Shown here piece by piece: positions 11,136-24,440 of a stretch of DNA of 64,000 nt. Positions within the stretch are counted from its first letter, which is position 1; each line of letters starts with the position of its first letter. Made by a program: the position numbers and the translations under genes. Source of the stretch: Symbiodinium microadriaticum (taxonomy: Eukaryota; Sar; Dinophyceae; Suessiales; Symbiodiniaceae); the NCBI GenBank assembly GCA_001939145.1, contig LSRX01000829.1:109109-173108 (forward strand). The letters are read 5' to 3'. A model generated the notes under the pieces. It was given only the letters and a program-made list of their open reading frames with translations. It was not told where the DNA came from and ran no database searches.

Positions 11136-14100
11136 ATGACCAGTGGACGAGGCCGGCAGGAAAAGGATGTTCTAGAACATGTGTGTCTCGGTAGTAGGCA
11201 TCTTCTTGCTTCAGCATATCTGGCTAGTGTTGGCTCCTATATCGAGCCAGATGTGAGCGGGGCAACAGCCATGCCCTCATGCACCATGCCATATTCCTTG
11301 CCGACGAAAAAAAGGACACTGGGAAACTCTTTCGCTGGGCCTGTCCGAAGCGCTCCATGAGCACACTGGCGTCGAAGTTCTCTCGCGGAGCTGAGCGATC
11401 GTCGAATCTCGACCGTGCATACCTTATTGCAGTCTTGGAGACGCCTCGAACGCTTCACCTAGCCTGCTTGGTTGTGGGCTGTAAGGCCTGTGTTGCATCC
11501 AGCACTAACGCGTGCTCGTTTGTTGTCGCTTCCCAGCTAAATGCTCTCGCTTCGAGGTGCACGTCCGTTACGCCGGTGCTTCATTGGCCCATCGTAACAA
11601 ACACTTGAACGACTGCGCTCTGTTGGGTTCTTTCTGGGACACGTGCTTTGTGTTCATGAGGGTAGCGTGAAGTTTGACCTGCGATCAAGAAAGGAACGGC
11701 TTTCTCCCAGGTCAGCGGCTGTAAAACAGTTTCTCCCGACCTCAGCGTGCTGGCCGTCGGAGGACAAAAGCCTCTGTGACATCAAGTTCTGGGAGGAGAC
11801 CAAATTCCGCGCCTGGGCCATGAAGGGAAGTGATCCGGAGGCTAGAAAAGCAACGCCCCAAAATTAAGAAACCCGGACCTGTACAGCCCCTAAAATCCCT
11901 AGAATCCCCATGTGTTGGAAAGCACCTGGAAGAGCTCAAACATCGAGTCGGCCATGGAGTTCATGCCTTGTTTGAACATCTGAATCTTCTGTGCGCAAAA
12001 ATCTGTTGGCGGAGTTTGTGTAATTGTGTAATTTCATCTTTGCAGTAGAGTTGCGATTTTGTAATTCTCGGGACCGATCCGTGGTGAACACCACTCCGAC
12101 CTGAGCACGACTCAGAGCAATGCCGTGCATTGCTGGACGTCGCCAGCAATATCTGCGCAATGCCCGTGCCGAGGCAACGGCGCTGGTAGGGTCGTCCGTG
12201 AAAATGTGCAGGCCCTTGCAGTCTCTTCGAGCAGTTGCACGCATCAGATCACACGCCAGCATGCACACATCAACGGTGCTGTGATGACTGCATCAGAGAT
12301 AGGACGGGCTGCAGAAACCTCTCTGCTAACGTCTGCTCGAAGAATACCAGCAGGTACGTACAGACAGCGTCCCGTCTCCGTGCCACTGTGCAATGAGAGC
12401 GTCTCGCTTCGTAGGAGACTCTCAAAGAACACCACTGCCCCCTGCTCGACTGTTTCACTGCGAATATTTCGAACGTTGCTGCGCAGCGTGTCAAGCAAAC
12501 CAACTATAACGCAGCAATGCTCATCTAAAAAAAGTCAGCGAATAAGCAGTCTCCGACTTGCACAAGGAATCAACTGTGACAAGCTGATTGACCGCTAGAG
12601 CAAGACAAGGCATGCACAATCAAGCTGGCGTTGAATTGCAAAGATGGTCTCGATTATCAGCACCAGCAAGACCATCCATGAAACAGTTGTCGGTTGTTTC
12701 TTTGTTTGCTGTTTCTGCTGCAACTTGGGCAAGCTGATGGCTAAGTTAGAGCAACTAAGCGCTGTTGCGCCTGCCATCATGCAGCAACCTAACGCCTTGG
12801 TAAACAAGTGCATGCAAGAACACACACACACACAAACATATATGCATATATATATATATATGTACACACACACATATGGCTTGACCCAGACAAGGGTTAG
12901 ATCCTTTGTGAGTCCATGCTCCAAGTATTTCAGAATGTCGTCGCACTCGGGCACTGAAGGAATGCTCTTCCTGGCTACGGGTCCTGTCCCTGATGCGCCG
13001 TTGTGCCAGACAGTGAGCATGCCTGCCGCTGCTGTTGGCTACAGTACGTGCCATGCCGACGACAAGGCGTAATGATGTAATGCCTTCGCGTGTCAAGAAA
13101 CGGGGATGCGGTCCAGGCCTTCGTACCAGATGGCCGAATGACTGGCCCAAAAACGGCAAATGGTTTCTGTGGCTTTGCGGGTGCAGATTTTGGCATCCCA
13201 GCGCAGCTTGGTTGGAAGATGTTGCCGTGATGAGCCAGCTGTTTGAAGTCGAACTTGCCCAAAGGCTGAGCTTAGAATCAGGGTGTGTGCGCACACACAC
13301 ACACACACCCACACTGAGCAGCAGCAACGCCTTCATGTGCGCCATTAGTGGCCGTGCATAGTCGGACGTTGCCGAGAGGCCTGGCACAAGCACAGGGTTT
13401 GTACTTGTCAGGCAAAGCTCCACCATCTCCAACAGGCAGGGCTTGCGAGCAGACAGGTCCTTTAATGCCTGCATGCAGGCTAGGTTAGAGCTGTTAACGT
13501 CAGGCAGCAGAAGGCAGCGTCAATCCTCCTTCATCTCATCGACTTGAGCATGAGAGTGCAGCTTCAGCATGCACAGGGTGAAGTGCATGCGCCTGGCAGA
13601 CTCAGAAAAGAAATCCGACCCGACTGCTGACACGGTTCTGAGGAAGTGGCTGGGAGGGCATGAAGATGGAAGCATCTATGCCCTGGAAACGCTGCAGCAC
13701 AACATCCTGTGCATTCAAGGAAGAGGCGAGGTGGGCAGGATGGATTCACATGGCTTCGCCATGCCGCCGTCTGTGGGAAAATCGACATTTTCTCTACGAT
13801 TGCCCCCCCTACCGACTTGCCAACAGCGAACGACGACGAGGATCGACTCGTGCAGATCTTTTTGTGTGCAATCTGGGATCCAACTCTCTTTGGCATTTGT
13901 CTTTGATGTTCTACTGTAAGCTGGAGAGGCAGTTCCGCTTCATCGCGAGTTGCTTGTGGCTGACCCATCAATTTTCGCTTTGACTTTCACTCTCTTCCAG
14001 CCAAGACTTTCAATTTGTGTTCTCGCGCGCACTCGCAGAAGACATGAAATAGCTTCGTTTCCGACGAAGCTCTAGGTGTTTTGTGCGACCCTTGTTGTGA

Positions 14101-14700
14101 AAGCTCTCGGGTTCTCTCACAAAGCGAGGTTAATTGAATTTTGCGCTGCAGCTTGCCTGCGAGGCAGACTACAGGTGTCTGTAGTTCGTGTCGCTCTCGA
14201 GGCGTCTGGCACTGTGGTCCAGGGCTGGGGTGCTATCTCTTGCGCTTGGGGTGTCCTCCCGGAAACCGTCCACCAGCTGCCGAAACTTGTCGTCATAGGC
14301 CAGCGGGACCGAGATGAAGTGCGTGTACTGGGAAGCTGCGTGCTCTTGTTCTGAAGCTCTCCTGATGTAAAGGAATCGTTTTCAAAGTGCCTCCAGCTTG
14401 GCCTCCTCCTTCTCACAAAGGAGCTCTATGAGCGCCTAAACGGGTAAAGGTTGAAAGCACCTAAAGTCCCAGGGATCCTCCAGCCTACAGGCAGGCCCCG
14501 CCTTGCAGCTGTAGATGCTGCTCTTCTGCCGTGCCTTCAGATACACGGCATCTTCCAGCTCCTCACGAGTTTTCGAGCTGGTGGAAAATCGAAAAGAGGA
14601 GTGTCCGCAGAAGCTGTGCAAGCCTCACGCTTTGGAACCACGATTTTGCATCCCGACCTGATGCAGATCTAATTTCCACCGACGCCGCGGCCGACTTCCA
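11083..14700 (-). CDS. ASCC1-like protein (KH remnant plus 2H phosphoesterase domain), multi-exon
   Basis: The order of motifs matches ASCC1/AKAP7-type 2H phosphoesterases, RNA-associated proteins of the ASC-1 complex type. A KH-like end (SGCKIVVPKRE, about 14625-14655) is followed by a helical linker (KTREELEDAVYLKA near 14560). Next comes QYTHFISVPLAYDDKF in an exon at about 14250-14361. The first H-x-T motif is MHFTLCMLKLHS at about 13528-13639. The second is VKLHATLMNTKHVS, in an exon starting at 11678 after TTGATCGCAG. Then follow RENFDASVLMERFG (about 11341-11390) and a last exon 11223-11083 (MLKQEDAYYRD, stop at 11083-11085). Exons between 11.7 and 13.5 kb were not fully joined. The last exon overlaps the HIS6 first exon on the same strand. 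Family assignment is firm; exact exon ends are not. Confidence 0.72.
12826..12884. repeat. (CA)n/(TA)n microsatellite in ASCC1-like intron
   Basis: Alternating CA then TA dinucleotides (CACACACACACACA, TATATATATATATA, ACACACACAC). A second CA run lies at 13287-13310. Both fall between recognised exons of the minus-strand gene. Confidence 0.9.
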
Positions 14701-14749
14701 AGACCGCGGCTCCATCTCAAGCTTCTGCTTGTTTCTGGCCTTCAGTCTC

Positions 14750-16235
14750 TGATGCGAGTAATGACTCAGTGACCGCAAGTTGCATCTTCAAAAGGTCGCT
14801 GCCCGTGAGCCAACAATGAATCTGTGAAATATGGCAGGCATCTCCATGCGGAATACCCACTCATCACCCTGCCATCAGTTTCAACGGCTTCTGTGCCGCA
14901 CGAAGCTGTGTTGCATCAACCGGGTAAAGGCGGCTGCTTTCTCGCTCTAGGCGTTGCCTCGTAAACCAGCTGATCATCAAGCTCTCCCTCCTGCACCATG
15001 TGTTCTCAGTGGCCCCATACCCAGCTGGCAGACCTCGGGCTCGGAGCCGAAGAACTACCCTGACGGATGACGTTCCTCTTCCACTTCATCCTCCTCGTAG
15101 TATCTGCGATTCCTGGGCAAAGCTGTGTGCTTATGAGTGGTGCGCGTGGAATCTGGGAGATAAACCTGCCAGGCAGACTCCTCGCATTTGAATTTCAGAT
15201 TCTCGTCAACGACAAGTTTCCTGCTAGCATTTCATGCGTAGCTTTGCTCGGAAGGTAGGTCTTCGGGATGCAGTTGCCTGTAGAAGGAGTTCCCAATTCT
15301 GACAACTTCAAACTTGGGATCCTGGCTAAAGCTAGGAGCCAGTGTCTTGCTGAGCAAAAGGGAAGTGAGAGAAATCTGCACTGCCTCGATGTTCTGGGCT
15401 AGTGCCATGGCATGGATCTGCTGTTCTTAAACTGAGAAAAAGGCCTAGGCGTTGTGTTGGTCAGAGTCTGTGTGGACATGCTTTCCATGCCGCTGGCACA
15501 GGACCGTACAACCGCACATGCACAAAATCAATCTCCAAACAAACTTCATGACAGATTCATCGTTGGACGCCCTCTCTCTGCAGGCCCGGTGTGAAGGCGA
15601 AGGCACGAAACTGTGCCCTGTGATTCTCTGCGCAAACGCGCGATGTGCGAGGCGTGGACACATCGGAATGCGCTCAGCTCGGAGACCTTTTTCGCAAGCT
15701 CGGGTTCAGACATCGCAGTGTCGGGCAATCTTTCGCTCGGATTCTCATGCAAGCTGTCAGCGAGGTATGCTGACGAAGCCGCTGCTATTGCTCTGTTCTT
15801 GCCAGTCAATTTCACCAAGGCGTGATTACACGCTGAGCTGCAATTGCTGCCACATGTCCATTCTCATAGTGTATATATCCTGCTGAGCTGAGATGCTCAC
15901 TTTCGAGGCCTGCAGTTTTTGCAGGGCTTGGAGCTCTACTCGAGATCAGGCTCCTTTGACCTCGCGGCTAAAGCGTTCGAGCATCCAAGCGGAAGTTAGC
16001 AGACGAGGACATGGTCACGCGCACTGCACACGAGGTTTCGAAGTTTCGAAGAGGCTGAGGCCAGAGCTCGCCAGACCCATGTCTTCGGGGCCACCGTTTC
16101 GCCTTGCCATCCCCTCCTGAGCATTGCTACTCTTAAACCGTTTCTTTTCGCCGTAGATCCGAGGGCCGGGCTTTTGAGAGTCCCGCCAGTTGTTCTGGTG
16201 GGAGCCAGGCTCATAGCGGTACCTTGGCGCATGGT
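14750..16235 (-). CDS. Probable upstream exons of the ASCC1-like gene or a neighbour
   Basis: Several minus-strand stretches look like real coding exons. About 15222-15430 encodes a helical segment containing HAMALAQNIEAVQISLTS and RIGNSFYRQLHPEDLPSEQ, with hints of a winged-helix fold. About 15600-15820 contains GKNRAIAAASSAYLADSL and EPELAKKVSELSAF. About 16045-16225 is polar and RNA-binding-like (YEPGSHQNNWRDSQK, IYGEKKRFKSS). They share the strand and short spacing of the downstream gene. I cannot show they belong to the same transcript, nor name the domain. Confidence 0.4.
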
Positions 16236-19200
16236 GCCGGCACAGCTCGGCGACTCAAATCACCATCACGTTGCATGACCATGCCACTCAACTTTCGCCA
16301 CTAAGACTTATGCCACGAGGATCTCGTCCAGCCTCCTGACATGCTCTCACAGCACTGACCACATGCCAAGCCACATCCGACACCCAACGCCGCCTTTCTG
16401 GTGCTTCTTTGTCCTGAAGTTGCGCGGGCAAAGGTTCTCCACATGTCATGCGCTAGGAAGGGCCGAGCCAGCTACCCGGCTGGCTTCCAGCTATTCTGGA
16501 TGCGCTCACCGGCCCCTGCAACAAGAAAAATCAAACGAAATCCTGTGACATTCCGTGACAACGCCATCGTTGTCAATCCCAAGGTGGAATGACGAATGTA
16601 ATCCACTCCGGCTATGCTGAAACTTCTCCCTGATGTGCACGGAAGCAATCCGACATGGTTCGGCCACCCTTGAAGGTAAGAAACACACAAAGGATTGCAT
16701 TGGATGGCCTTGGACAGATCCCCCGGCGCGCACCGGGGCTGGGGCTGCTGAAGCTGCTGAAACCTTCAGCATGCGCAGCGCCGAAGAAGTTACACACGCG
16801 CACACAAACAAAACTGTCCGCGCAAGGCCTGTGGTCGCGTTGTTGCCCAACCTCGGCTGTGCAGGTTTCTGCTGATCCATTTCCCAGATGAGCGTCATGC
16901 CGACCGCACTGCAACTTCCTGTGACAAGTGGCAGCCCAAAAGAGGAGCTTGCGTGCCCTCAGAGGAGCATCATTTCACATGTTGAGCGCCTGCTGTAATC
17001 CAACAGCACACTCCTTGCTGTGCTGGCCATGCTGACTGAGTTCACAGCGGCTCCGAGCTGTGGGAAGTCCTGGGTGGGAGCTAGAAAGCGAATTCCGCAC
17101 AAAGGTTCGAGCAGTTCCGACACTTGGCTTCTCGCATCTGCAACCCAAGTGAACATTCCTGCAGGAAGACGGCAAAGGCGGCACTGCCACGAGCTGCAGC
17201 GGAAGCAAGCAAGACCGAGGGCCAGGCTGGACCGCGGGAGGGCAGGATTGTGCGCGTTGGCAGACTACAGCAAGAGCGGCTACGATTCTCAGTGATCGGG
17301 ACCCCCAAAGACATGAAAGCTGCTTGCGACACTAGTAACGGTCCTGCAAAAGACTACCGTGTACTGCCATCTCGGTCGTTTTCCGTCTGCATCGCAGTCC
17401 TGATCTCATCTGCAGCAACGCCCAGGTCCTGAGTGACATCGGCGTGCAACCGATCTGCATCGGAGCATTGCGTTCATCAGATGCACATCATTTCGGTTTC
17501 CAGGCGCTGGGCCGCAGTGATGCCAAGAAGCACAGCAGGTGCAGCAGCCTGGCAGGAAGTTGATGGACTCTGAAGCAGTGCTTTGTCTCTCTCTCTCTCT
17601 CTCTCTCGCCACGAATGCTTCGTCGAGCTGCAACTCCCTGTCCTTTGGGGTGAGTCAAGTTAGTTACCGCTCGAAGTTTCTGTAGGATCGAACTGCGACA
17701 TGCTACAACGAGGCATGCATTGCCAACATGCAGGTCATCTCACGAGATCAAGATCACCAGTTCTCTAGATCGGGCGTATGCAGTGCAACGTAGAACCGAT
17801 GTCGACCTGGGATGCTTTCAAGTTCTCCAGCAGAGACTCGGCATCATCAAGCAGGGAGGTATCCTGATTTTGAGGCAACTTCTGCTACGGATTCTACTGC
17901 TGATGTACTATGCAGATCTCGCTCCCCCTTCTCATGTGCTCGCCGCGGTACCTGAATGGTCTTGTCCATCTCCATCATGTGAAGGCAAAGCTCCTGAAGC
18001 ACGGGCGGTGGCCAAGACCGGTGCCTCAAACACCTGCCCCTTTTCTGTTGAAGTCCTGAAGAATGAGGATCTGGAATTGCATGGCAAGCCTGGCCAATGA
18101 AGTAGTTTCTGGCCGGCAAGTTACTGTCAGGTGGGGAAGCGCCTGTTGATGGGAGGTGATGACTGAACATGCCTGGTCAGCCAAATTCAAAACGAGTCGA
18201 TCCATCTCTGAGCAGTTGGCCTTGATGCGAAGGCGACCTGCGACTTGGACTCAACAGTTCCGACGGCTGACAGGCGGGTTTGTATCCGCCGCTTGCGTCT
18301 CCTCGGATCTCCACGCGGAAGCGACATCGCCTGGACTTGTGTCAGCCTCCGACAACCCGACAAAGGTATTTGTTCAAGAACTCGACTACAAGCGTCCAGG
18401 GAGCTGTGCCTGGCACTCCAGCATGAGGCTCATCAATTGCCCTCGGAAAGCCCAAGGCGCCTTCAACGTACCGAATGTGGCAGCTAGACCTATACCGGTT
18501 CACAGAGGCTTGGTTGATGGATGTTGATGGACATGCATGCTAGAGGCCATGTAAATTGAACGTGCGCGCCGCCTCGAGATGTGGAAAGGTAGCCAACAGT
18601 TCGCCTGCCAGTTGCCATTCCTGGCAGCCAAATCTCAGACTCTCCGCCCGTATAAGTCAATCAATCGCAGCTGTCCCACCTCATTGAAGGAGGTTTTCGC
18701 CACTGGCCGCTTACTTAGCTGCCGCTGTAGTCGGACAAGCCTCACTGCTTCTCTGGCTACACCTTGCAAGACCAATAAGTCCGTTGTGATCAAGCCGCTG
18801 CAACAACTCATAGGTCACCGCCGATGATGGAAAAGACCATAGTGGGACGGTGTCTGGAAGGCCTTCGATGCTGTCAACAGCAATGCCAGGCCATCTGACA
18901 AGTGTGGATCAACTGGGAGCGGACCAACTTTGGGAACTTCTTTTCTAGCATGGACGCCTGAGGTGGAAAAAGAGTCCTTTGAAGCCGCAGCCGCAACTCA
19001 TCGCAAGGCCAAGGCGGCTCCCGGAGACTCCGCGACGAAGCGATTTAGCCTCAGCTCTGAGCCGCGCGGCTGCGGCGCGTAGCCGCGCGTCCCGTACCAC
19101 AAGTACCGTTTTCTCTCCAAGAGCCTAGCCATGCCCAGTGGTTCCAGGCATAGTAGTGGTGGTCGTATCTAGGTGGCAACATGTCATCTGGCTTGGACTC

Positions 19201-19770
19201 CCCTTTCGGATTCTCTCGTTGCCTTCTGGCAAGCTCCTCCAAAAGCGCCAACTCCTGACAAAGACGGGCGTTGCGACGCCTGCTAACGAGCAGACTGAGT
19301 GGATGCGACCAACTTTGAACAACGTTGCTCTAGCGCATTCTAGCGCTGTGTTCGTCTGTCTTCCGAATTGCTGCGCCTCGCACAGCAGTGTCTGCTGCTC
19401 GTCCTTCCAAAAGCTGCGCTGTGACTGAGACTACATGTTGTGAATTCTGTGCAGTTGTCTGGTTGCTCATCAACATTCGTCAACAGTAGATGCTATGGCT
19501 GGCCTGTGACACCCGAAGCACTGCGCCCAGGAGCTTGCGCCGCTGTGCCCAAGTCTCACCTAAGCTTCAGGTACTATCATGCGGTCTGTGCATCCAACAC
19601 AGCTCAGCTGCAAGCCGCTCTTGTGGTTCGTTCTCAACAGCAGCGCGCTGAAGAGCAACCCCGCCTCCACCCGCATGGCCATGCGAGGGCGCAGCTTTTC
19701 TTCGGGTGATTTTTCGGACCGGCCTTCGGGGAAAGGCTTGAGCTTCGCGTCCGGTTCCATGCGTTCCATG
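16236..19770 (-). CDS. Unidentified minus-strand exons, mostly helical
   Basis: Candidate exons by composition and flanking AG and GC/GT signals are as follows. About 16800-16900 contains LIWEMDQQKPAQPRLGN. About 16959-17110 contains QVSELLEPLCGIRFLAP. About 17765-17860 contains SLLDDAESLLENLKASQ. About 19110-19275 contains QELALLEELARRQRENPK followed by PRYDHHYYAWNHW. About 19330-19425 contains KDEQQTLLCEAQQFGRQT. About 19560-19770 is Lys/Glu/Pro-rich. They suggest a helical or coiled-coil protein. A (CT)n run lies at 17587-17608. No family was recognised. Confidence 0.33.
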
Positions 19771-21315
19771 CACCTCGCATCACTGTAAGTGTCGACAAGT
19801 GCCTATGACCATTCATGTTATTTTGGCAGCACGCCGGAGCAGTCCGCGCTGCAAAGCAGAATGGCCCTGGAGCTTTCGTGGATCCGCCGTATCTGAACCT
19901 GAGCTCTACAGTTTGATTTGAACAGTGATCGGTAGAGTGAGAGCTCTATACAAATCATTGCAGATCAGTCGACATGACTAAGACGTGCGGCCCAGGCGCC
20001 GCGTCTGCTGAGTTTTCCGAGTAGCCGCTCGCTGCCTGCCTTGACACCTGTTCCCAGGGACCCCGCACGAGCAATGGCATAGCATGCGAAACGGGTCCAA
20101 CTTTCTGGCCTGATAAGCATGTAAGTAGAGGGCCAATGCTGCCTAGCACAACTTCGCATGGTGCACACGAGGAGTGAAGGCATCAGCGCTATGTCTGCTC
20201 TGTGCCTCGATGGAGATGGCAAGCTTGTGCTCCGCATGTACGCAGCCAAGATCCTCGAGTCGAGCCATTGGGATCTCACGAGACATTCCGCGGATTCCTG
20301 CGGCACCCGGCGTGGTCCTGCTCTCCATCTGCGCCGGGCGAGAAAAGTTGGGGTGTTGCGGCCGGCACGAATGCATACCTTGTCAAGTCAAGGAAGAACC
20401 CGCAAATGTCATCTCAGCGATCAGAACTCAAGCTGACCGCAGCAAGGAAGCTCGTCGATTGCCGGATCTGCGACGAATGCTGCATTAAGCTTCTCGAGAA
20501 GCGCTGCCATGGAACACTGAATTGAATGGCATGGACTGGCAGATCGGGCGCTTGTGGCGTTTTGTCATACTGCTCATACCTACCTAACATAAGCGCGACT
20601 GCGCGCAGTCTCCGTCTACCGTGTCTACTCTTTTGCCAAGTTCAAGATACAACATGCGCTTCAAGTAAGATCGATGAGATCCATGATGCTGCATGATGAG
20701 ATGCCTGCATTACTCCGAAGGTCCAATCGGCTCAATGCAGGAAGCAGGGCGCGAGCTTTTCAGAAATGCGCAAAGTCGATTTGTCGGGTCCAGGCTCCTC
20801 AAAGCTGAACCTGCAGGTCAGCAGTTGGAGCAGAGGCCGGGATGCTTCCGTGACAAGGCCTCGTTGTCGTACGGGAAAGGCATCTCCAAGTCCTTCTTTC
20901 CAAGAAGAGGTTGACCTTAGACAGTCTCCAGCACTCCAATCTTATGCAACAGCATGAACGTACGCCCTGATCTTCTCGTTAGGGCTACCAGGCTACCATC
21001 TCGCATGGCCATCCTCATTCTGTGCCAGACCTGTATGTCAAGAAATGCAGAGTTTCAGCTTGGGCCCGCTGTGTGACAGCGGTGCTGCTGCACTGCTGCA
21101 CGAGGTCTCGCCTTTCTTCCCTCATCGGTCTGGGTGAGGAAGTAGGCCTCAAGATGCCATTCCGCCCTTCGCCCTCCCTCTCAGGCCCTCCCCTCTTCTC
21201 GCAGGGGGCCATGGCCAGTGCCAGAAGCAGTATCGCCGCCTGAGCATCTCACGGGCGACCTCCAGACTGCAGCAGGGACGCTTTCCGAGCTCAGCACGCT
21301 GTAGCTCCACCAGCC
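19771..21315. other. No firm gene
   Basis: One minus-strand frame (20143-20376) has a plausible coding stretch (HKLAISIEAQSRHSADAF) but no flanking exons that I could join and no recognised motif. Nothing else is supported. Confidence 0.3.
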
Positions 21316-24300
21316 TCACAGGACACAGGCATGCCTTCCGCTGCGAAAGTTACGAGGCACATGCTGAGCATCCGTCTGTGAGAATGGCCGAGGCGGGGTG
21401 CGGCACTCGGCTTGGGTCCAATCTTCTCGGACATCTGCAAGGGATCTGGCGAAAACTTCCACCTTCTCTATGAGGTTTGGCAAGTGCCTGGGAAAGCAGT
21501 GACTCGATCTTGTCGGCATCTTTGGCCAACTGATCCTGCCATGGCGATGCCCGCTCTCACGGCTCGAGAGAGGGAATCTCCTTGATCCCTTCGTCCTCCG
21601 CCTGTCTTTCGGCATCTTTGATCATTGAGACCACAGACGGGCCCTGCAGGTGCCATGCTGACGAAATGCTTTAAACGGCCACACGACTTTGCTTTCTGCC
21701 TTGGTTGTGAGGCTTGCCAGCTTAGAATCCAGGGTCTTCTCCTGATCGCTTCGGTTCGGGCGGAGCAATCATGGGAAGACTTGCTGCCATTTGGGGGTGC
21801 ATCGAAATGCTCGCGAGCTGTTCACAGGTTGTAATGCAAGCATCACGTTGCTTCGGAGCGATGTGGGAGCCCGGTCCCTGTCTGAAGCTCGCCCGGCACG
21901 ATGCTGTGCAAGCAAAGCCTGGTGGTGCACAGTTGCACAAATTTACCTAAGCCGGGACGTGCAGCAAAGTCTGGCTACGTACCTTGCTCGCCTGAGGAGC
22001 CGGTGTTGCTGCTGCCTTGACAGTGTTCAGTGCCGTGATGGCCTGGCAGAGAACTGAGATTCCAGTTCGGGTGCTGGAATAGCCAGCATCTGCCTTGCTT
22101 GTGGCAAGGACCGCATCTTTGCAGTCTGCACCCACATCATCCATGTGCTTGTGCAGGCAATCCAAAATACCTGCCTCCAGCAGTGCACAAACACAAGACT
22201 TGCGGTGTGCTTGAACTTTCGCCATACCCGTGCCTTCAAAATGTCGCAGTACTTGTCAATGGCACTGCTACAGCGAAAAGGGACCTGACTTCTCCAGCAG
22301 AAATGCCCTGTGCACACCCAGTACCGGTGCGGAATTGCTGTGTTTCTTGGGTTCGCATGTGAACCTCATGAGCCCCATGAGCGTGAGCAGGGATCATGCC
22401 GTTTGCATCTGCGAGCGGGCTGGGCCTGTGAGCAACCTGTTGTCTTATTCAGCGCCGGCTGAGGGGTGCGCTGACTTCCCCACATCCCGTCGGCAGCTGT
22501 CTGAGATGCCTCCACCTGATTGGTGCGAGACGGCGCCGCGAAGGTGGTCGCTGACATATCTCGGTCTCCCGCTGTTCTGCCCAAGACAGTGGATCTGAGA
22601 TCTTGCCTGAAAAGGCAGGAATCAAGGGAGCCGCGTCCCAACGGGCATCAATCAGCGTGTAGAAGCGTGGTGCAGGCCTTCGGACAGAGCGACGACAACT
22701 CCTGGTGAGCAGCCATGAATCGGCGGCTGAAAGCCAAGGTAAGGTTGCAAAAGAACCTCGAGCCTGCTGACAAGACAGTGGCGCCATGCTGGCGGGCTGC
22801 ATCTGGTGTATGACTGGCGCAACGACCTCCTGAAGTCACTATCGAAGATGGAAAGAGCAGAGATACTCCAACACGGCCTGCACCACATTGTCCATTGAGC
22901 TCCTTGCAATCTCACGCACGGGAGGCTGCGGGGTGAGGTGGTCTGTGAGAGTTGCATTCCGTTACCTTTGCATTTTGTTATAGCGTGTGTCGTCGGAATG
23001 CAAAGCAGCAAGCACATGTCCGTCATGACTGGATTTGTCCGCTGTACTGGGCCAAGCAAGAACCACTCCCACACCGACCCACATCCACACCCGAGTGGAA
23101 CACACATTTCGGCTGCAGCTATGTCGCCGTTACAAACGGTCAGTGGTTACAAGGACGTTTGTGATCAGTAACCTGATGTTTCAACCGATAAGCTGAGGAT
23201 TTCTAGAATTGTCGTCATTGGATGCCACTTGGACCTGCAACCAAAGGTCTTTGCTTGTGGCCGCGATGGCGATGCTTGGATTCTGCAGGAATCTACAGGC
23301 ACCCCATTTACGATCTAGGCTTCTGGCAGCATGTCCATGACCATTGGATCCGGTTCTTGGAAAGACTGCGTGCCACCTTGCAAAGCAGAGATGCACGTCG
23401 TCTGTAAAGGTCTACTATGCGCGATCCTCGCCTCTGTCGGTGCCGAATTCGAACTGCACAGGTCCTGGGAAAAGCTCGCGAACAGCCTGCCAGGACATTG
23501 CAGAGATGCGGACTACATGATATATCAAGCGCAACATGCAAGATGCGGCTTCGGCTTGCATCGGTCCAGGTTGAGCATCCTGACAGGCACTGCCGTCATT
23601 ACCCCATAGTCTACACTGTCTACACCCAGTGCTGGGACTGTCCGACAAACCCCAGGCAGTAGCCTCATTGATGATTTCGATTGCAAAACCTGGCTGGGCA
23701 CCGCCACTTACCTTGGCACCGTGTCACTTGGAGTGACTTTCACATGCACTTGATCCCGGGCCCGACACCAAGTTTTGAAGCTTCTGATCGAGCTCTTGCT
23801 CTCGGGACCCGCTTTGGGGCTTTGAAGGCCTCGGGACGCGTCGAGTGCTATGCTGGCCGCCCGCCTAGGAGCCGATGTGCGCAACGAGGCCCGAGGCTGA
23901 AGCCCTGTCTGGAAGATAACCGGCTGAGCCTGAAGCGAAGCCATGAAAGCAGGCATCCATAGACCAATAGAGGGACCAACGTGCCTGGCCAGCCGCTTGC
24001 AACTGGTCGAAGAAAGCCTTCAGATTTCAAACTCGTAGCCGACTTCGGCAACTCTGTGTGCAGCTGCAGGCCTTGTTAAAAACGGATTTGAAGTCGTCAT
24101 CTGAACCGCACCAAGTGCGCAGTGGAAAACCTTGCCCGAAATCCGTCAGGTCGAGTTACTTCTGAGCTTTACAGGCATGAAGGAAGACCAGCATTTGCAG
24201 TTCTCCAACAGCTGCAAACAGTAGTCTGGGGGTGGTCACCAGCAAGCACCAAGACCAGTCGGATCATGGGCCTGTTTGCCACACTTCGCACAGTCTCCAG

Positions 24301-24440
24301 CACAGCCGACTGCTCTACCGGAAGCGCCAGCCTCGGCGGCTTCAGCACACCGACCAGTGGGTGAGACGGCGAGCCAGACGATCCTAATCCTACTTCTTTC
24401 GTGAGGCTTGCTATCCAGGGACTGGATCTGTTGCTCAAGA
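21316..24440 (-). CDS. Unidentified helical protein with ARM/HEAT-like segments
   Basis: Scattered minus-strand exons look like alpha-helical repeats. About 24250-24340 contains VEQSAVLETVRSVANRPMIR. About 22870-22950 contains REIARSSMDNVVQAVLEYL. About 22100-22200 contains VCALLEAGILDCLHKHMDDV. About 21470-21615 contains MIKDAERQAEDEGIKE and QLAKDADKIESLLSQALAK. The second and third resemble armadillo repeats, with an ALLEAGILDxL turn like the usual aGGixxLv. The last resembles the helical lid of Hsp70 but has no ATPase motif nearby. Exon joints were not established and more than one gene may be present. Confidence 0.35.

Noticed and set aside
14076-14354. Plus-strand 92-codon ORF
   Set aside because: It lies antisense to the THFISVPL exon of the ASCC1-like gene and has no motif.
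17587-17608. CT-rich run as a regulatory element
   Set aside because: A simple (CT)n microsatellite without the CAGGG/hairpin context of the modules elsewhere.
21470-21620. Hsp70 C-terminal lid (MIKDAERQAEDEGIKE)
   Set aside because: The resemblance is limited to one helix. No Hsp70 ATPase or substrate-domain motif was found on the strand nearby.
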